Source of the DNA: Pseudomonadota bacterium | GTDB lineage: Bacteria > Myxococcota_A > Polyangia > Haliangiales > Haliangiaceae | Reading direction: 5' to 3' | Assembly: GCA_022360315.1 (NCBI GenBank) | Contig: JAKSDA010000477.1 | Span: forward strand, 21,212-85,211 | DNA length: 64,000 nt | Shown here: piece by piece, positions 18,378 to 28,106 of the stretch | Numbering within the stretch: position 1 is the first letter of the stretch | Layout: each line of letters starts with the position of its first letter | Made by a program: the position numbers and the translations under genes | Notes under the pieces: model-generated | The model's input: only the letters and a program-made list of their open reading frames with translations | What the model was told of the DNA's origin: nothing | Databases searched by the model: none

Positions 18378-19256
18378 ATGGACATTTCAGTTCTCCTGGA
18401 ACCGACCGACCTGGCCCAGCTCCGGACCCAGCAGCCGGTTGTGATCATCGATACCCGAGACCCCGACGAATATGCTGCTGAGCACATCCCCGGAGCGGTC
18501 AATCGGCGCGATATCTTCACCTATCTGATCGAGGACTCGTCGCCTGACACCATGGGGGATTTGCAGCGCAAATTTGCCGACGATCTCGGCTCGGCCGGTC
18601 TGTCTGGCGACGAAGTTGCGGTCATCTACGAAGACACGCTCGACAACGGCTACGGGCAATCGTGTCGGGGGTACTTTCTGCTCAAGTATATGGGCTACCC
18701 GCGTGTGGCGATCCTCCACGGTGGCTATCAGGCGTGGAAGTCGGCCGGATTGCCGGTGACTGCCGAGATACCGAGTCCAGTCCCGCGATCGTTTCCGGTC
18801 CGCATCGACGCCACGCTCATGGTCGGTCGCGACGAGATGCTCGCCGCGCTCGACGATCCGGCCATCGTCAAGCTGGACGTGCGCGATTACGACGAATGGG
18901 TCGGCGACAGCTCGTCACCCTACGGCGCCGATTACTGCCCGCGCAAGGGCCGTATTCCCGGCGCGGTGTGGATCGAGTGGTATCGCATGATGGAGCCCGA
19001 CTCGGACCTGCCGCGGTTTCGGCCCAACAGCGAAATTCTCGCCGTATGCGACGAGGTCGGTATCAAACCCGCTATGACGGTCTATATCTATTGCTTCAAG
19101 GGGTCGCGCGCATCAAATACGCTGATCGCGCTCAAACAGGCCGGCTTTCGCGACGTGCGCAATTATTTCAGCTCGTGGAACGAGTGGTCGCGCGACGATT
19201 CGCTGCCCATCGAATCCGGTGCCCCCGATCCCGCGCGCATGGCAAGACGACGCTGA
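18378..19256 (+). CDS. Two-domain sulfurtransferase (rhodanese)
   Basis: This 292-residue protein is made of two rhodanese domains. The first (1-130) starts with the conserved VVIIDTRDPDEYAAEHIPGAVNRRDIFTYL and lacks an obvious active-site Cys loop, as usual for the inactive half. The second (about 150-280) carries VKLDVRDYDEWVG, RIPGAVWIEW and the active loop YCFKGSRAS with the persulfide-forming Cys. Such enzymes move sulfane sulfur from thiosulfate or 3-mercaptopyruvate to thiophilic acceptors. No signal peptide. It is convergent with guaA, only 5 nt apart. Confidence 0.85.
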   Translation: MDISVLLEPTDLAQLRTQQPVVIIDTRDPDEYAAEHIPGAVNRRDIFTYLIEDSSPDTMGDLQRKFADDLGSAGLSGDEVAVIYEDTLDNGYGQSCRGYFLLKYMGYPRVAILHGGYQAWKSAGLPVTAEIPSPVPRSFPVRIDATLMVGRDEMLAALDDPAIVKLDVRDYDEWVGDSSSPYGADYCPRKGRIPGAVWIEWYRMMEPDSDLPRFRPNSEILAVCDEVGIKPAMTVYIYCFKGSRASNTLIALKQAGFRDVRNYFSSWNEWSRDDSLPIESGAPDPARMARRR

Positions 19257-19261
19257 GCCGT

Positions 19262-20818
<1,557 letters not shown>

Positions 20819-20880
20819 GTCGAGCGCTCTTTATCACACTCCGCTTGACTGCGGTAACCGGCCAGGCCTTTGCAGGCGAG

Positions 20881-21507
20881 CTATTGCAGCGCTGTGGTGA
20901 TTCGCGCGGTGACGTCGGTGGGTGCGGCGTTGCCGTCGACTTCTCGCAAAATGCCCTGGTCGCGGTAAAACGGGATGATCGGGGCGGTTTCGGAGTGATA
21001 CTTGGCGAGCCGCGCCAGGCACGCCTCTTCGGTGTCGTCTTTGCGCTGGATGACGCGATCTTGGATGTCGTCGGGCGGGGGACGGAACTCGAGGTGGTAG
21101 ATCTCGCCGGTGTCGGGATCGCAGCGCCGGCCAGTAATGCGCTTGACGATGAACTCGTCGGGGACCGAGATGAGCACCACGGCGTCGAGCGCGACATTGG
21201 CGTCTTGCAGCGCCTGATCCAGGGCTTCAGCCTGGGGACGGGTGCGCGGAAAGCCGTCGAGCATGAACCCGGACGCGCAGTCGGCCTTGCCGATTCGCTC
21301 GATGACCATGGCGATGACCAGCGAGTCGGGCACGAGTTCGCCGCGTTGCATGTAGCCATCAGCACACTTGCCCAGCTCGGTGCCTTCGTTGACCGCGGCG
21401 CGCAGCATGTCGCCGGTCGAGATGTGGGGGATCTGATACGTGTCGACCAACCTTGCGGCCTGCGTGCCTTTGCCCGCTCCAGGTGGGCCTACCAGAATCA
21501 TGCGCAT
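20881..21507 (-). CDS. adk: Adenylate kinase
   Basis: The product catalyses ATP + AMP to 2 ADP. P-loop GPPGAGKGTQA at residues 7-17, AMP-binding ISTGDMLRAAV and GFMLDGFPRTRPQAEAL are all present. The LID (about 122-160; GRRCDPDTGEIYHLEFRPPP) is of the long type but has only one Cys, so it does not bind zinc. The length of 208 is slightly short, with the C-terminal helix trimmed. It is upstream of guaA on the minus strand. Confidence 0.96.
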   Translation of the reverse strand: MRMILVGPPGAGKGTQAARLVDTYQIPHISTGDMLRAAVNEGTELGKCADGYMQRGELVPDSLVIAMVIERIGKADCASGFMLDGFPRTRPQAEALDQALQDANVALDAVVLISVPDEFIVKRITGRRCDPDTGEIYHLEFRPPPDDIQDRVIQRKDDTEEACLARLAKYHSETAPIIPFYRDQGILREVDGNAAPTDVTARITTALQ

Positions 21508-21644
21508 AGCGGTATTTCCTTGCCTGACGAGTCTCTAATCGAGCGAGAGCGCCCGACGAAAGCCGGCAGTGTGTCACGCGCGGTTCGGGCTTGCAACGCC
21601 CTCCTGCTCGCCATCCACGCCATCCCGACGCGGGTTGATCTCCG

Positions 21645-21681
21645 CCATCCCGACCTCCGAAATCAATTCGGGTCGGGATGG
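21645..21681. repeat. 11-bp inverted repeat in adk upstream gap
   Basis: Arms CCATCCCGACC (21645-21655) and GGTCGGGATGG (21671-21681) flank a 15-nt loop. A partial extra copy of the left arm (CATCCCGACG) lies about 25 nt upstream. The element sits in the gap 21508-22029 between divergent adk and the DUF1579 gene; I see no gene in that gap. It could be a hairpin or a regulator site. Confidence 0.5.
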
Positions 21682-21948
21682 GCGATGGCGGAATCCGGCT
21701 GGGAGTGGCAGCTCACCAACGCCGGCAAGATCGCCTTCTTCCTCGGCAGTTCCTCCCTCCAACTCGGCGCTGCCGGGACCTACTCCGATCGCCTGTTGTC
21801 CGACAGTCCTGGAGTCCGGCAATCCCGCACAGTTTCATGGCTTTTGCGGCTGGTTGGCCGGTCCGCCTCAACATCGCCAGTTCGACAGTGGCTCGGGCAG
21901 TAGAGCAGGCATTCGGCTGATTCCGTTGCTTTTTGTCTCGCCGATTTT

Positions 21949-22005
21949 TGTTGTAAAACCTCTGTTGTAAACGAGCCCGAACCCAAGCCCTCGATCCCTA
22001 CAACA
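21949..22005. promoter_or_regulatory. TGTTGTAAA repeats upstream of the DUF1579 gene
   Basis: TGTTGTAAA occurs at 21949-21957 and 21963-21971, 14 nt apart, and the inverted core TACAACA follows at 21999-22005, 25 nt before the start codon. This AT-rich cluster right before a gene looks like an operator array, though chance cannot be excluded. Confidence 0.35.
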
Positions 22006-22029
22006 GCACCAGATAAGGAGACCAAAGCA

Positions 22030-22524
22030 ATGAGCGAGGAACAAATGGCCGCCTGGATGGAGGTCGCGACCCCGAGTCAAGAGCACAAATATCTCGAGCG
22101 GATGGTGGGCACCTGGAAAGCGAGGACAACGTTCTGGATGGAACCAAATAGCGAACCGCAATCAAGCGAGGGCACCATGACGTGCGACATGATTCTCGGC
22201 GGCCGGTTCTTGCAGTCGAGCTACGAGGGCCAGACGCCGTGGGGGCCGTTTGCTGGCATGGCGATCGACGGTTACGACCGGATTCGCAACAAGTACACCG
22301 GAGTGTGGATGGACTCCATGGGGACGATCATGATGGCGTTCGAGGGCGAGTGCTCCGGAGACGTGCGCACGATGAGGTGCGATTTTATCGATCCGTTGGG
22401 CAAGCCGAACACGATGAAGGCCATCACGACGATCATCAGCGACAACGAGTACACGTACGAGACATGGGGACAGGCGTCAAACGGCGAGATGTTCAAGAAT
22501 ATGGCGATCAGCTACACGCGCTAG
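22030..22524 (+). CDS. DUF1579 family protein
   Basis: This 164-residue soluble protein fits the DUF1579 pattern: HKYLERMVGTWKARTTFWMEP at the start, GGRFLQSSYEG, GYDRIRNKYTGVWMDSMGT in the middle and ITTIISDNEYTYETWG near the end. The fold is expected to be a lipocalin-like barrel. Members of the family have no established function. AAGGAG lies 8-13 nt before the ATG, a strong ribosome site. It stands alone, followed 84 nt later by a kinase gene. Confidence 0.8.
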   Translation: MSEEQMAAWMEVATPSQEHKYLERMVGTWKARTTFWMEPNSEPQSSEGTMTCDMILGGRFLQSSYEGQTPWGPFAGMAIDGYDRIRNKYTGVWMDSMGTIMMAFEGECSGDVRTMRCDFIDPLGKPNTMKAITTIISDNEYTYETWGQASNGEMFKNMAISYTR

Positions 22525-22608
22525 CGTCGGCCGGCCGATCGGCCTCTTCGCTCGGCAAGGACTCCGCTTCGCATTGCTTACGGGACCTGCGACTGGCGAT
22601 AGGCCGTT

Positions 22609-25600
22609 GTGGCTCGACGCACGGTACCCGGAAGAGCCGTCCTGGGCTATGCTGTGCAGTCGTTGAGCGACAGTGAAGACACAACTCTGGTTCTGGAGGT
22701 GGGCTCGACGCGCCTGCAGGACGGGTTAAAGGATACCGAGATCGCCTCGTCGGACCGGTTTGTCGCGGCCGCGCAGCCGAGCGGCGGGTTGGACTGCTAT
22801 TCGCTCGAGAGCGGACAAATGCTGGGCCGGTACGAGCTGCGCGCGATGCTGGGGCAAGGTGGGATGGGCACCGTGTATGCCGCGAACGATACCGACCTGC
22901 ATCGCACAGTGGCGATCAAGGTGCTGCGCACCGATGGCTACCGTCGCATGTTGCTGGATGGATATCGCAAGCGCTTGCGGGTGGAAGCGCAGGCCATGGC
23001 CCGGCTCAATCATCCCAACGTCATCACGATCTACGAAGTAGGTACTGCGGACGGGCGCGACTTCATCGCCATGGAGTATGTCGAGGGAGTCACGCTCGAG
23101 CACTGGCTACGACACCAGCGGCCGGCCTGGCGCGAGGTGCTCGACAGATTTATACAGGCGGGACGGGGTCTCTTTGCGGCCCACCAGGCCGGACTGGTGC
23201 ATCGCGACTTCAAGCCGGCCAACGTGCTGCTCGGCAGCGATGGGCGGGTTCTGGTGACCGACTTTGGCCTGGCCCGAATGAACCGGAGCGAGGAGGAGGC
23301 GGCTGCTGCCAGGGCTGGCCAGACCGACCAGGCAGCGGCTGAAGATCTGACCCAGACCGGCGCTGTGCTGGGTACTCCGGCCTACATGGCGCCAGAGCAG
23401 CATCGCGGCCTGGAACTCGATGGACGGAGCGACCAGTACAGCTTTGCGGTCGCTCTGTACGAGGGTCTCTACGGTCAGTCCGGGTTTCCGAGCGATTCTA
23501 CCGCTGCGCTGCACCGGGCCAAGATGACCGGTACTATCGCCGCTCCGCCGGCCGGGACGGCAGTACCGGGACACGTGCACGACGCGGTTTTGCGCGGCCT
23601 GCAGCCCGATCCGGCCCGGCGATTTTCGTCCATGCACGAGCTTGTCGCCGCGCTCGAGTACGACCCGCGCAAACGCCGGGCGGGTCTGGCTCGTACCGGG
23701 CTGGCCGGGTTGGTGGTCGCGGCGCTCATCGCCGTGCTCGCGCTGCAACTGCAGCGCCGTGTCGATGTTTCGATGTGCGAAGGCCTGGACAGCAGCCTGG
23801 CCGGAGTGTGGGACGATGAGGTCAAGAATTCGATACGGCGGGCGTTTGTGGCCGCAGACCCGGACTACGGGCCGTTTGCGTTTCGCAGTCTGGCCAGCAA
23901 ACTGGACTCGGATGACCGGGCATGGAAATCGGCCTACCAGGCCACCTGCCGGGGCGAGCGAGACCCGGCCTCGGATCTGCGCATCGCCTGCTTGATCGAT
24001 TATCGCGGCCAGCTGCAGTTTGTCATCGCCCGGCTCTTTGGCGCGGACATGACGATGGTGCGGGACGCCTTGCCAATGGCGCATACCCTGCCCGATCCCG
24101 CGCAGTGCCAGGATGTCGAGCCGCGCCTGCCGGTCGGCGCCCGGCCGGAGTCGAGCCGTCAGGTGCAGAATCTTCGCACCGAGCTGGGCATGATTCGAAT
24201 GCTGCAGGAACTCGAGCGACTGGACGAGGCTCGAAACGGGCTCGATCGCCTGCTGCCTCGGATCCAGCAGATCGGCGATCGCTCGCTTCTGGCCGAGGCC
24301 TTCTTGTTGCAAGGACTGAACGAGCTGGAGGGCAACGAGTATGTCGCCGGCCGGCAGACGCTCGACCGGGCGGACCGTCTGGCCGAGCAGAGCGCCGATG
24401 ACGCTCTGCGGGCGCGCGTGCTGGTGGCTATGGTCCAGCTGGAGACCCAGGCCTCGGCCGAGCCTCCCGTACTCGAAAATCTGATCGCGCGGGCCCGCGC
24501 GGCGGTCGAGCGAATGGGCGGCGATGCCGGGCTGCAAGCCCAGCTCAATGCCAGCCGGGCCGCGACAGCGCTGGCCAGCGATCCGCGCGCGGCCATACCG
24601 CTTTTCGAATCTGCCCGGGCGGAGTTCGAGCGAGCGGGCGCAGTATCGCATGCAGCCAGAGCGCTGGCGAATATCGCGCAAGCGCATCTGTGGCTCGGCG
24701 ACGTTGAAGCCGCAGTCGAGTCGTGCGAATCGTCCGAGGCCATGATGCGCGGGCTGCTCGGAGAGCAGCATCCAGCGGTCATCGCGGGATGCGTGCACGC
24801 CCTGGAGGGGTTGTTTCGGCTCGGTCGATACGACGAGCTACAACGGCGCGGGCGCGCGCAGAATCGGTTCTTGCACAGCGAGTCGGGCCGGCGATATCTC
24901 GCTGCCATGGGGGCCACCTTTACCGCGGGTGAGCGCCAGATCAGCGGGCGCGTGGTCGATGGCGAGGGCAATCGATTGTCCGGTATCGAGGTGGTTATCA
25001 GCAGAGAATTGATCGGTGATGGCAAGTATGTGCTGGGCGGTTTCGATGCCACGTGGCAGGCCAGCCGCGGGGTCATGTGGGCTCGCACCAATGCCCGCGG
25101 CGAATTTCGCTTTACCGGGGTAGCCGACGGCATCATGTACCTTGCAGCCGAATCCGGGCGCGGCCGCTCGCTGCCCGGGCGAGTGGATGGCAGCGGCGAT
25201 CGTCGCGAGCTAGAGTTGACTGTCCGGCCGTTTGGCAGCGTCCGCGGAACCGTGTCGATCATCGGTGGCCCGGGCCGGATGAGCCCGGTGAAGATCAATC
25301 TCTTTCCGGTCCAGCACAGCGATCATGGCCGACCCGAGCTGCAAGTGAACCCGCGCGACGATGGCACGTTCGAGTTTGTGCGGGTGGCCAGCGGTTCCTA
25401 TCGAGTGCGCGCCTACGAAGAGAGCGGCACGCATAGACTGAGCTTCGATTATCCCACTATCGCGGTAAATCCCGGCCGGACGAGAGTGGTACATCTGACC
25501 ATCGATCTGCGCGGCGTAAAGCTGCACGTCGTGGTGCGCAGTAAATACGCTGCCGCCATTCCCACCGCACAGGTGATGATCGTTCCCGCCCGGGTGCAGC

Positions 25601-25953
25601 CGGGCTCGGTCGCCGAGCTGCGGAAAGCGGTATTTGAGATTGCCGGCAGCCAGGCGGCATCACCGCACGGGCCCTACGACAATGCCAATCCCATTGCCGG
25701 TGTGGCTGCGGGCGACATCGCCTTTACCTTCGACAGCGTCAAGGCCAGCGTGCACACGATCTGCGCCATTCCATTCGGTGGAAACGCCAAGGAAGCCGAA
25801 TACAGCGGCAAATTGCGGGCATATCTCGACCAGCTCGATGTGTACTGCAAGCGAGTCGACATCACCGAGACGCCGCAAGAGCAAACCGCGATACTCGAGG
25901 TCGCGCCCATGAAACGACTGGAGCAGAGACCGAGAGCCCAGGGCAAACGATGA
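22609..25953 (+). CDS. Large membrane Ser/Thr protein kinase with four-Cys, TPR-like and beta-sandwich regions
   Basis: This 1114-residue protein has a kinase domain at about 75-345: loop LGQGGMGTVYAAN, VAIKVL, catalytic VHRDFKPANVLL (HRD with Phe following), VTDFGLARM, GTPAYMAPEQ. One membrane segment lies at about 361-382. Outside, a region of about 120 residues carries four cysteines (SMCEGLD, ATCRGE, IACLIDYR, AQCQDVE) and LAGVWDDEVKNSIRRAF, matched in the kinase at 43872-47303. Helical TPR-like repeats follow to about 770, then two or three carboxypeptidase-regulatory-like beta-sandwiches (ISGRVVDGEGNRLSG; FGSVRGTVSIIGG; SGSYRVRAYEE). GTG 22609 is used as start; the first 75 residues are unstructured. 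Confidence 0.85.
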   Translation: MARRTVPGRAVLGYAVQSLSDSEDTTLVLEVGSTRLQDGLKDTEIASSDRFVAAAQPSGGLDCYSLESGQMLGRYELRAMLGQGGMGTVYAANDTDLHRTVAIKVLRTDGYRRMLLDGYRKRLRVEAQAMARLNHPNVITIYEVGTADGRDFIAMEYVEGVTLEHWLRHQRPAWREVLDRFIQAGRGLFAAHQAGLVHRDFKPANVLLGSDGRVLVTDFGLARMNRSEEEAAAARAGQTDQAAAEDLTQTGAVLGTPAYMAPEQHRGLELDGRSDQYSFAVALYEGLYGQSGFPSDSTAALHRAKMTGTIAAPPAGTAVPGHVHDAVLRGLQPDPARRFSSMHELVAALEYDPRKRRAGLARTGLAGLVVAALIAVLALQLQRRVDVSMCEGLDSSLAGVWDDEVKNSIRRAFVAADPDYGPFAFRSLASKLDSDDRAWKSAYQATCRGERDPASDLRIACLIDYRGQLQFVIARLFGADMTMVRDALPMAHTLPDPAQCQDVEPRLPVGARPESSRQVQNLRTELGMIRMLQELERLDEARNGLDRLLPRIQQIGDRSLLAEAFLLQGLNELEGNEYVAGRQTLDRADRLAEQSADDALRARVLVAMVQLETQASAEPPVLENLIARARAAVERMGGDAGLQAQLNASRAATALASDPRAAIPLFESARAEFERAGAVSHAARALANIAQAHLWLGDVEAAVESCESSEAMMRGLLGEQHPAVIAGCVHALEGLFRLGRYDELQRRGRAQNRFLHSESGRRYLAAMGATFTAGERQISGRVVDGEGNRLSGIEVVISRELIGDGKYVLGGFDATWQASRGVMWARTNARGEFRFTGVADGIMYLAAESGRGRSLPGRVDGSGDRRELELTVRPFGSVRGTVSIIGGPGRMSPVKINLFPVQHSDHGRPELQVNPRDDGTFEFVRVASGSYRVRAYEESGTHRLSFDYPTIAVNPGRTRVVHLTIDLRGVKLHVVVRSKYAAAIPTAQVMIVPARVQPGSVAELRKAVFEIAGSQAASPHGPYDNANPIAGVAAGDIAFTFDSVKASVHTICAIPFGGNAKEAEYSGKLRAYLDQLDVYCKRVDITETPQEQTAILEVAPMKRLEQRPRAQGKR

Positions 25954-26052
25954 ATCGTGTATCTGATTGTAATTGTGATTTCGAATTCAGCGCTGAGTTC
26001 GTCCCAGCCTCGCCCTGTACGCGCGCTGGTCATGGGTCGAATAGTGTAACGT

Positions 26053-26325
26053 GATGGCATTGCGTCCTCGCTCTGGCGGCAAAAAGGGTTGGATGATCCC
26101 CCGCGCGGCCATGGATCAAGCGCTGCGGGATCGAGTTTCGGCCTGGGCGAGGTCGTGGTGAGCGGCCAGCGAGCCGGCCGGGCAATGGCCGCATTCATCG
26201 CGCAAGGACGCGACCCGCGTCCCCTTCACGACTACGAGACCTGGCTGCATGACCGCTTCAGCGCGCGCTATGCACTCACCGGTACGCGGCGGACCTGGGC
26301 GTCGCTGTGCGGAGTGGAGCGCTAA
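26053..26325 (+). pseudogene. Possible remnant of an FAD-dependent oxidoreductase
   Basis: Two pieces in different frames loosely recall geranylgeranyl-reductase/monooxygenase-type flavoproteins: KKGWMIPRAAMDQALRDRV (about 26080-26137) like the middle of such proteins, and a 78-codon frame (26089-26325) with GEVVVSGQRAGRAMAAFIAQ and PLHDYETWLHDRF like their C-terminal helix. If real, an internal deletion has joined them. Resemblance is weak and by eye. The gap from 25954 holds nothing else. Its stop overlaps the convergent methylase stop. Confidence 0.25.
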
Positions 26326-27209
26326 CCCACATAGCCGTTGGTGATGATGAGCTCCGGGACCGCTCCCCGCGCACTGGCCCGGCTGTTGATCGCCCGGGCC
26401 ACCGCCACTCGGTCGATTTTGAAACCGCGGTAGAGTTTGCGAACATACGGAGTATCGCTGCTCGACAGCATGACGTGCGCACCGCGGTCGGTCAGGTCGC
26501 CGACCACCTGGGCGAGCTCGTATTGATCGGCCTCGGTAAAGCTGCCCGGGGTGTAACTGGTAAAATTGGCAGTGCGGGTGAGCGGATCGTAGGGCGGATC
26601 GAAGTACACAAAATCGCCCGGCCCGGCGCTGGCCACGCGGTCGGTGAAATGCCCGGTCGCGAGTTCGGCGCGCTGCAGAATACGCGCTGCAGCTCGCAGT
26701 TTTTCGGCCTCGCAGATGGGTGGATCGGTATAGCGACCGATCGGGACATTAAAATGGCCGCGCTGATTGACCCGGTAAAGACCGTTAAAACAGGTCTTGT
26801 TCATGTAGATGAACGCCGCGGCCCGCCCGACGTCGGAGCGCACGCGGCCCTGGTTCCATCGCTCGCGTACCGCGTAATAGTAGTCCTGGCCGTGATTGCG
26901 CTGATGCGCGCGCAGGCGTCGGATCACCGCCTCGACGTGCCAGGCCACGCAGCGGTAGGTATTCATCAGATCTGGATTGAGGTCCGAGAGCGCAGCACGC
27001 CGGGGTCTGAGCCGGAAAAACACCGCTCCACCGCCGAGAAATGGCTCGAAATAGCGGCGAAACGCGGTCGGCCGGCGGTCGAGAAGTGGGCCGAGGATCT
27101 TGCTCTTGCCACCTGCCCACTTGACGATAGGAGAAACCGGAGCTACGACACGGCGAGCTTGCCGGGCCGCCTCGGTGCGACGCAGGGTCAGACGCGAGGT
27201 CCCTTTCAT
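26322..27209 (-). CDS. dam: Dam-type adenine-N6 DNA methyltransferase
   Basis: This is an alpha-class N6-adenine methylase. The SAM motif is PIVKWAGGKSKIL and FEPFLGGGAVFF, and the catalytic motif is FVYFDPPYDPLT (DPPY). FIYMNKTCFNGLYRVN is the Dam-family adenine-pocket region, so GATC is the most likely target. ATG 27209 gives 295 residues; a GTG at 27281 would add a basic tail. No restriction endonuclease is adjacent, so it appears to be an orphan regulatory or accessory methylase. It converges on the remnant at 26053-26325. Confidence 0.88.
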   Translation of the reverse strand: MKGTSRLTLRRTEAARQARRVVAPVSPIVKWAGGKSKILGPLLDRRPTAFRRYFEPFLGGGAVFFRLRPRRAALSDLNPDLMNTYRCVAWHVEAVIRRLRAHQRNHGQDYYYAVRERWNQGRVRSDVGRAAAFIYMNKTCFNGLYRVNQRGHFNVPIGRYTDPPICEAEKLRAAARILQRAELATGHFTDRVASAGPGDFVYFDPPYDPLTRTANFTSYTPGSFTEADQYELAQVVGDLTDRGAHVMLSSSDTPYVRKLYRGFKIDRVAVARAINSRASARGAVPELIITNGYVG

Positions 27210-27402
27210 GTGGCCATGCTCGGCCCAGACCTCGCTGTGGGCAACTTTTTGGCCAACTTTGCCCCGAATTGTGCGCCACACTGCCTCATTCGACCGAATC
27301 CATCAGGTGACCGGCGAGGGGACTGTCCTGCTCGCACCGTCTACCGCGCAACGGTTATCTGCCGCGCAACCGGTTTTGATCAGTCGGCGCAAGCGATCGA
27401 TG

Positions 27403-27418
27403 GAGCGCTCGAGCGCTC
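27403..27418. repeat. 16-bp perfect palindrome GAGCGCTC doubled
   Basis: GAGCGCTC is repeated in tandem, and the 16 bp form one palindrome. It is followed within 30 nt by further GAACGCTC/GGCGCTC variants, in the 251-nt gap between the hypothetical gene (27461-27805) and the methylase, both minus strand. It could form a terminator-like hairpin or be a binding site; no T-run follows. Confidence 0.5.
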
Positions 27419-27460
27419 GCCCGACCGGTCAATCGAACGCTCAGGCGCTCAACAGGCCGA

Positions 27461-27805
27461 TCATGAGAGCTCGGTGGCGGCGCCGTAGCGCTGGGTAATC
27501 GGATCGTAGTCGATCAAGATACCCACTGCTCCCGCACCGCGGGCAATCTGCAAAATTGTCGTTTTGTTGCCCTTGACGACCATGCGTGGCTCGGCTCCAT
27601 CGAGCTCGGTTTGCTTGAGGAACTTGCGCGCACTGGGCATATTCTTGAAGGCGAGCAGATAGGTCTGATCATCTCCGGTACGCGCCATCATGGGTACACG
27701 GGCGGAAGCCGTACTTGTCAGTTGGCCCTCGTTGGCTACGAGAAGCACCCATAGACCGACGATCACTGATTTGTCATCGCCGGCTGGCTTGGTAGTGCGT
27801 TGCAT
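27461..27805 (-). CDS. Hypothetical protein, SseB-like region
   Basis: This 114-residue cytoplasmic protein contains PMMARTGDDQTYLLAFKNMPSARKFLKQ, which recalls the SseB-type strand-helix pattern (YLLAF...A..FL), followed by VVKGNKTTILQIARGAGAVGILIDYDP, also typical of that fold. Function unknown. The ATG at 27805 is the only plausible start. It diverges from moaA, with a 301-nt gap between them. Confidence 0.55.
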   Translation of the reverse strand: MQRTTKPAGDDKSVIVGLWVLLVANEGQLTSTASARVPMMARTGDDQTYLLAFKNMPSARKFLKQTELDGAEPRMVVKGNKTTILQIARGAGAVGILIDYDPITQRYGAATELS

Positions 27806-27949
27806 GCGAACGTCACTCTCCGGATACAGGGAGTTTGGCCGCGTTGATGCACTAGATTGTGCGTCGTGTCAAGAACTTTCTCTGAATGACACAGCGCGTC
27901 TTGCCGGATTGCCGACCGAGTAGTCGGGCACCTCGCGCCGACCGATTGC

Positions 27950-28046
27950 TGACTGTTGGCGAAATGGTGGAAGTTCAGGGTGGTTACGGCCACAGTAAAG
28001 GCAGCGAGCAGGCGCCGGTAAAAGACCTGCCGACGTGTAACAGTTC
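27950..28046 (+). ncRNA. Possible cobalamin-riboswitch-like leader before moaA
   Basis: In the leader of moaA the order GGCGAAATGGTGGAAG, then GGCCACAGTAAAGGC, then GCCGGTAAAAGACCTGCC follows the conserved cobalamin elements (GGGAA..GGTG.AA; GCCACTGTAA; GCCxxGAxGACCTGCC). ACTGTT at 27952-27957 can pair with AACAGT at 28039-28044 as a closing stem. Inner stems, especially around GGTGGAAGTTCA, pair poorly, so this may be degenerate or a coincidence. A Moco riboswitch would be expected before moaA, but its consensus was not seen. Confidence 0.3.
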
Positions 28047-28106
28047 GGTCGTGCTTGACGTATTGTGCACGGAAGCCAATAACCCTGATCAGAGCTTTTC
28101 ATCGCC

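Noticed and set aside
23107..24798. 563-codon minus-strand frame inside the kinase gene
   Set aside because: Exact antisense of the kinase/TPR gene in a GC-rich genome; no recognisable domain.
27806..28106. Molybdenum-cofactor riboswitch before moaA
   Set aside because: The conserved Moco-switch words were not found; the leader resembles cobalamin elements more, and that only weakly.
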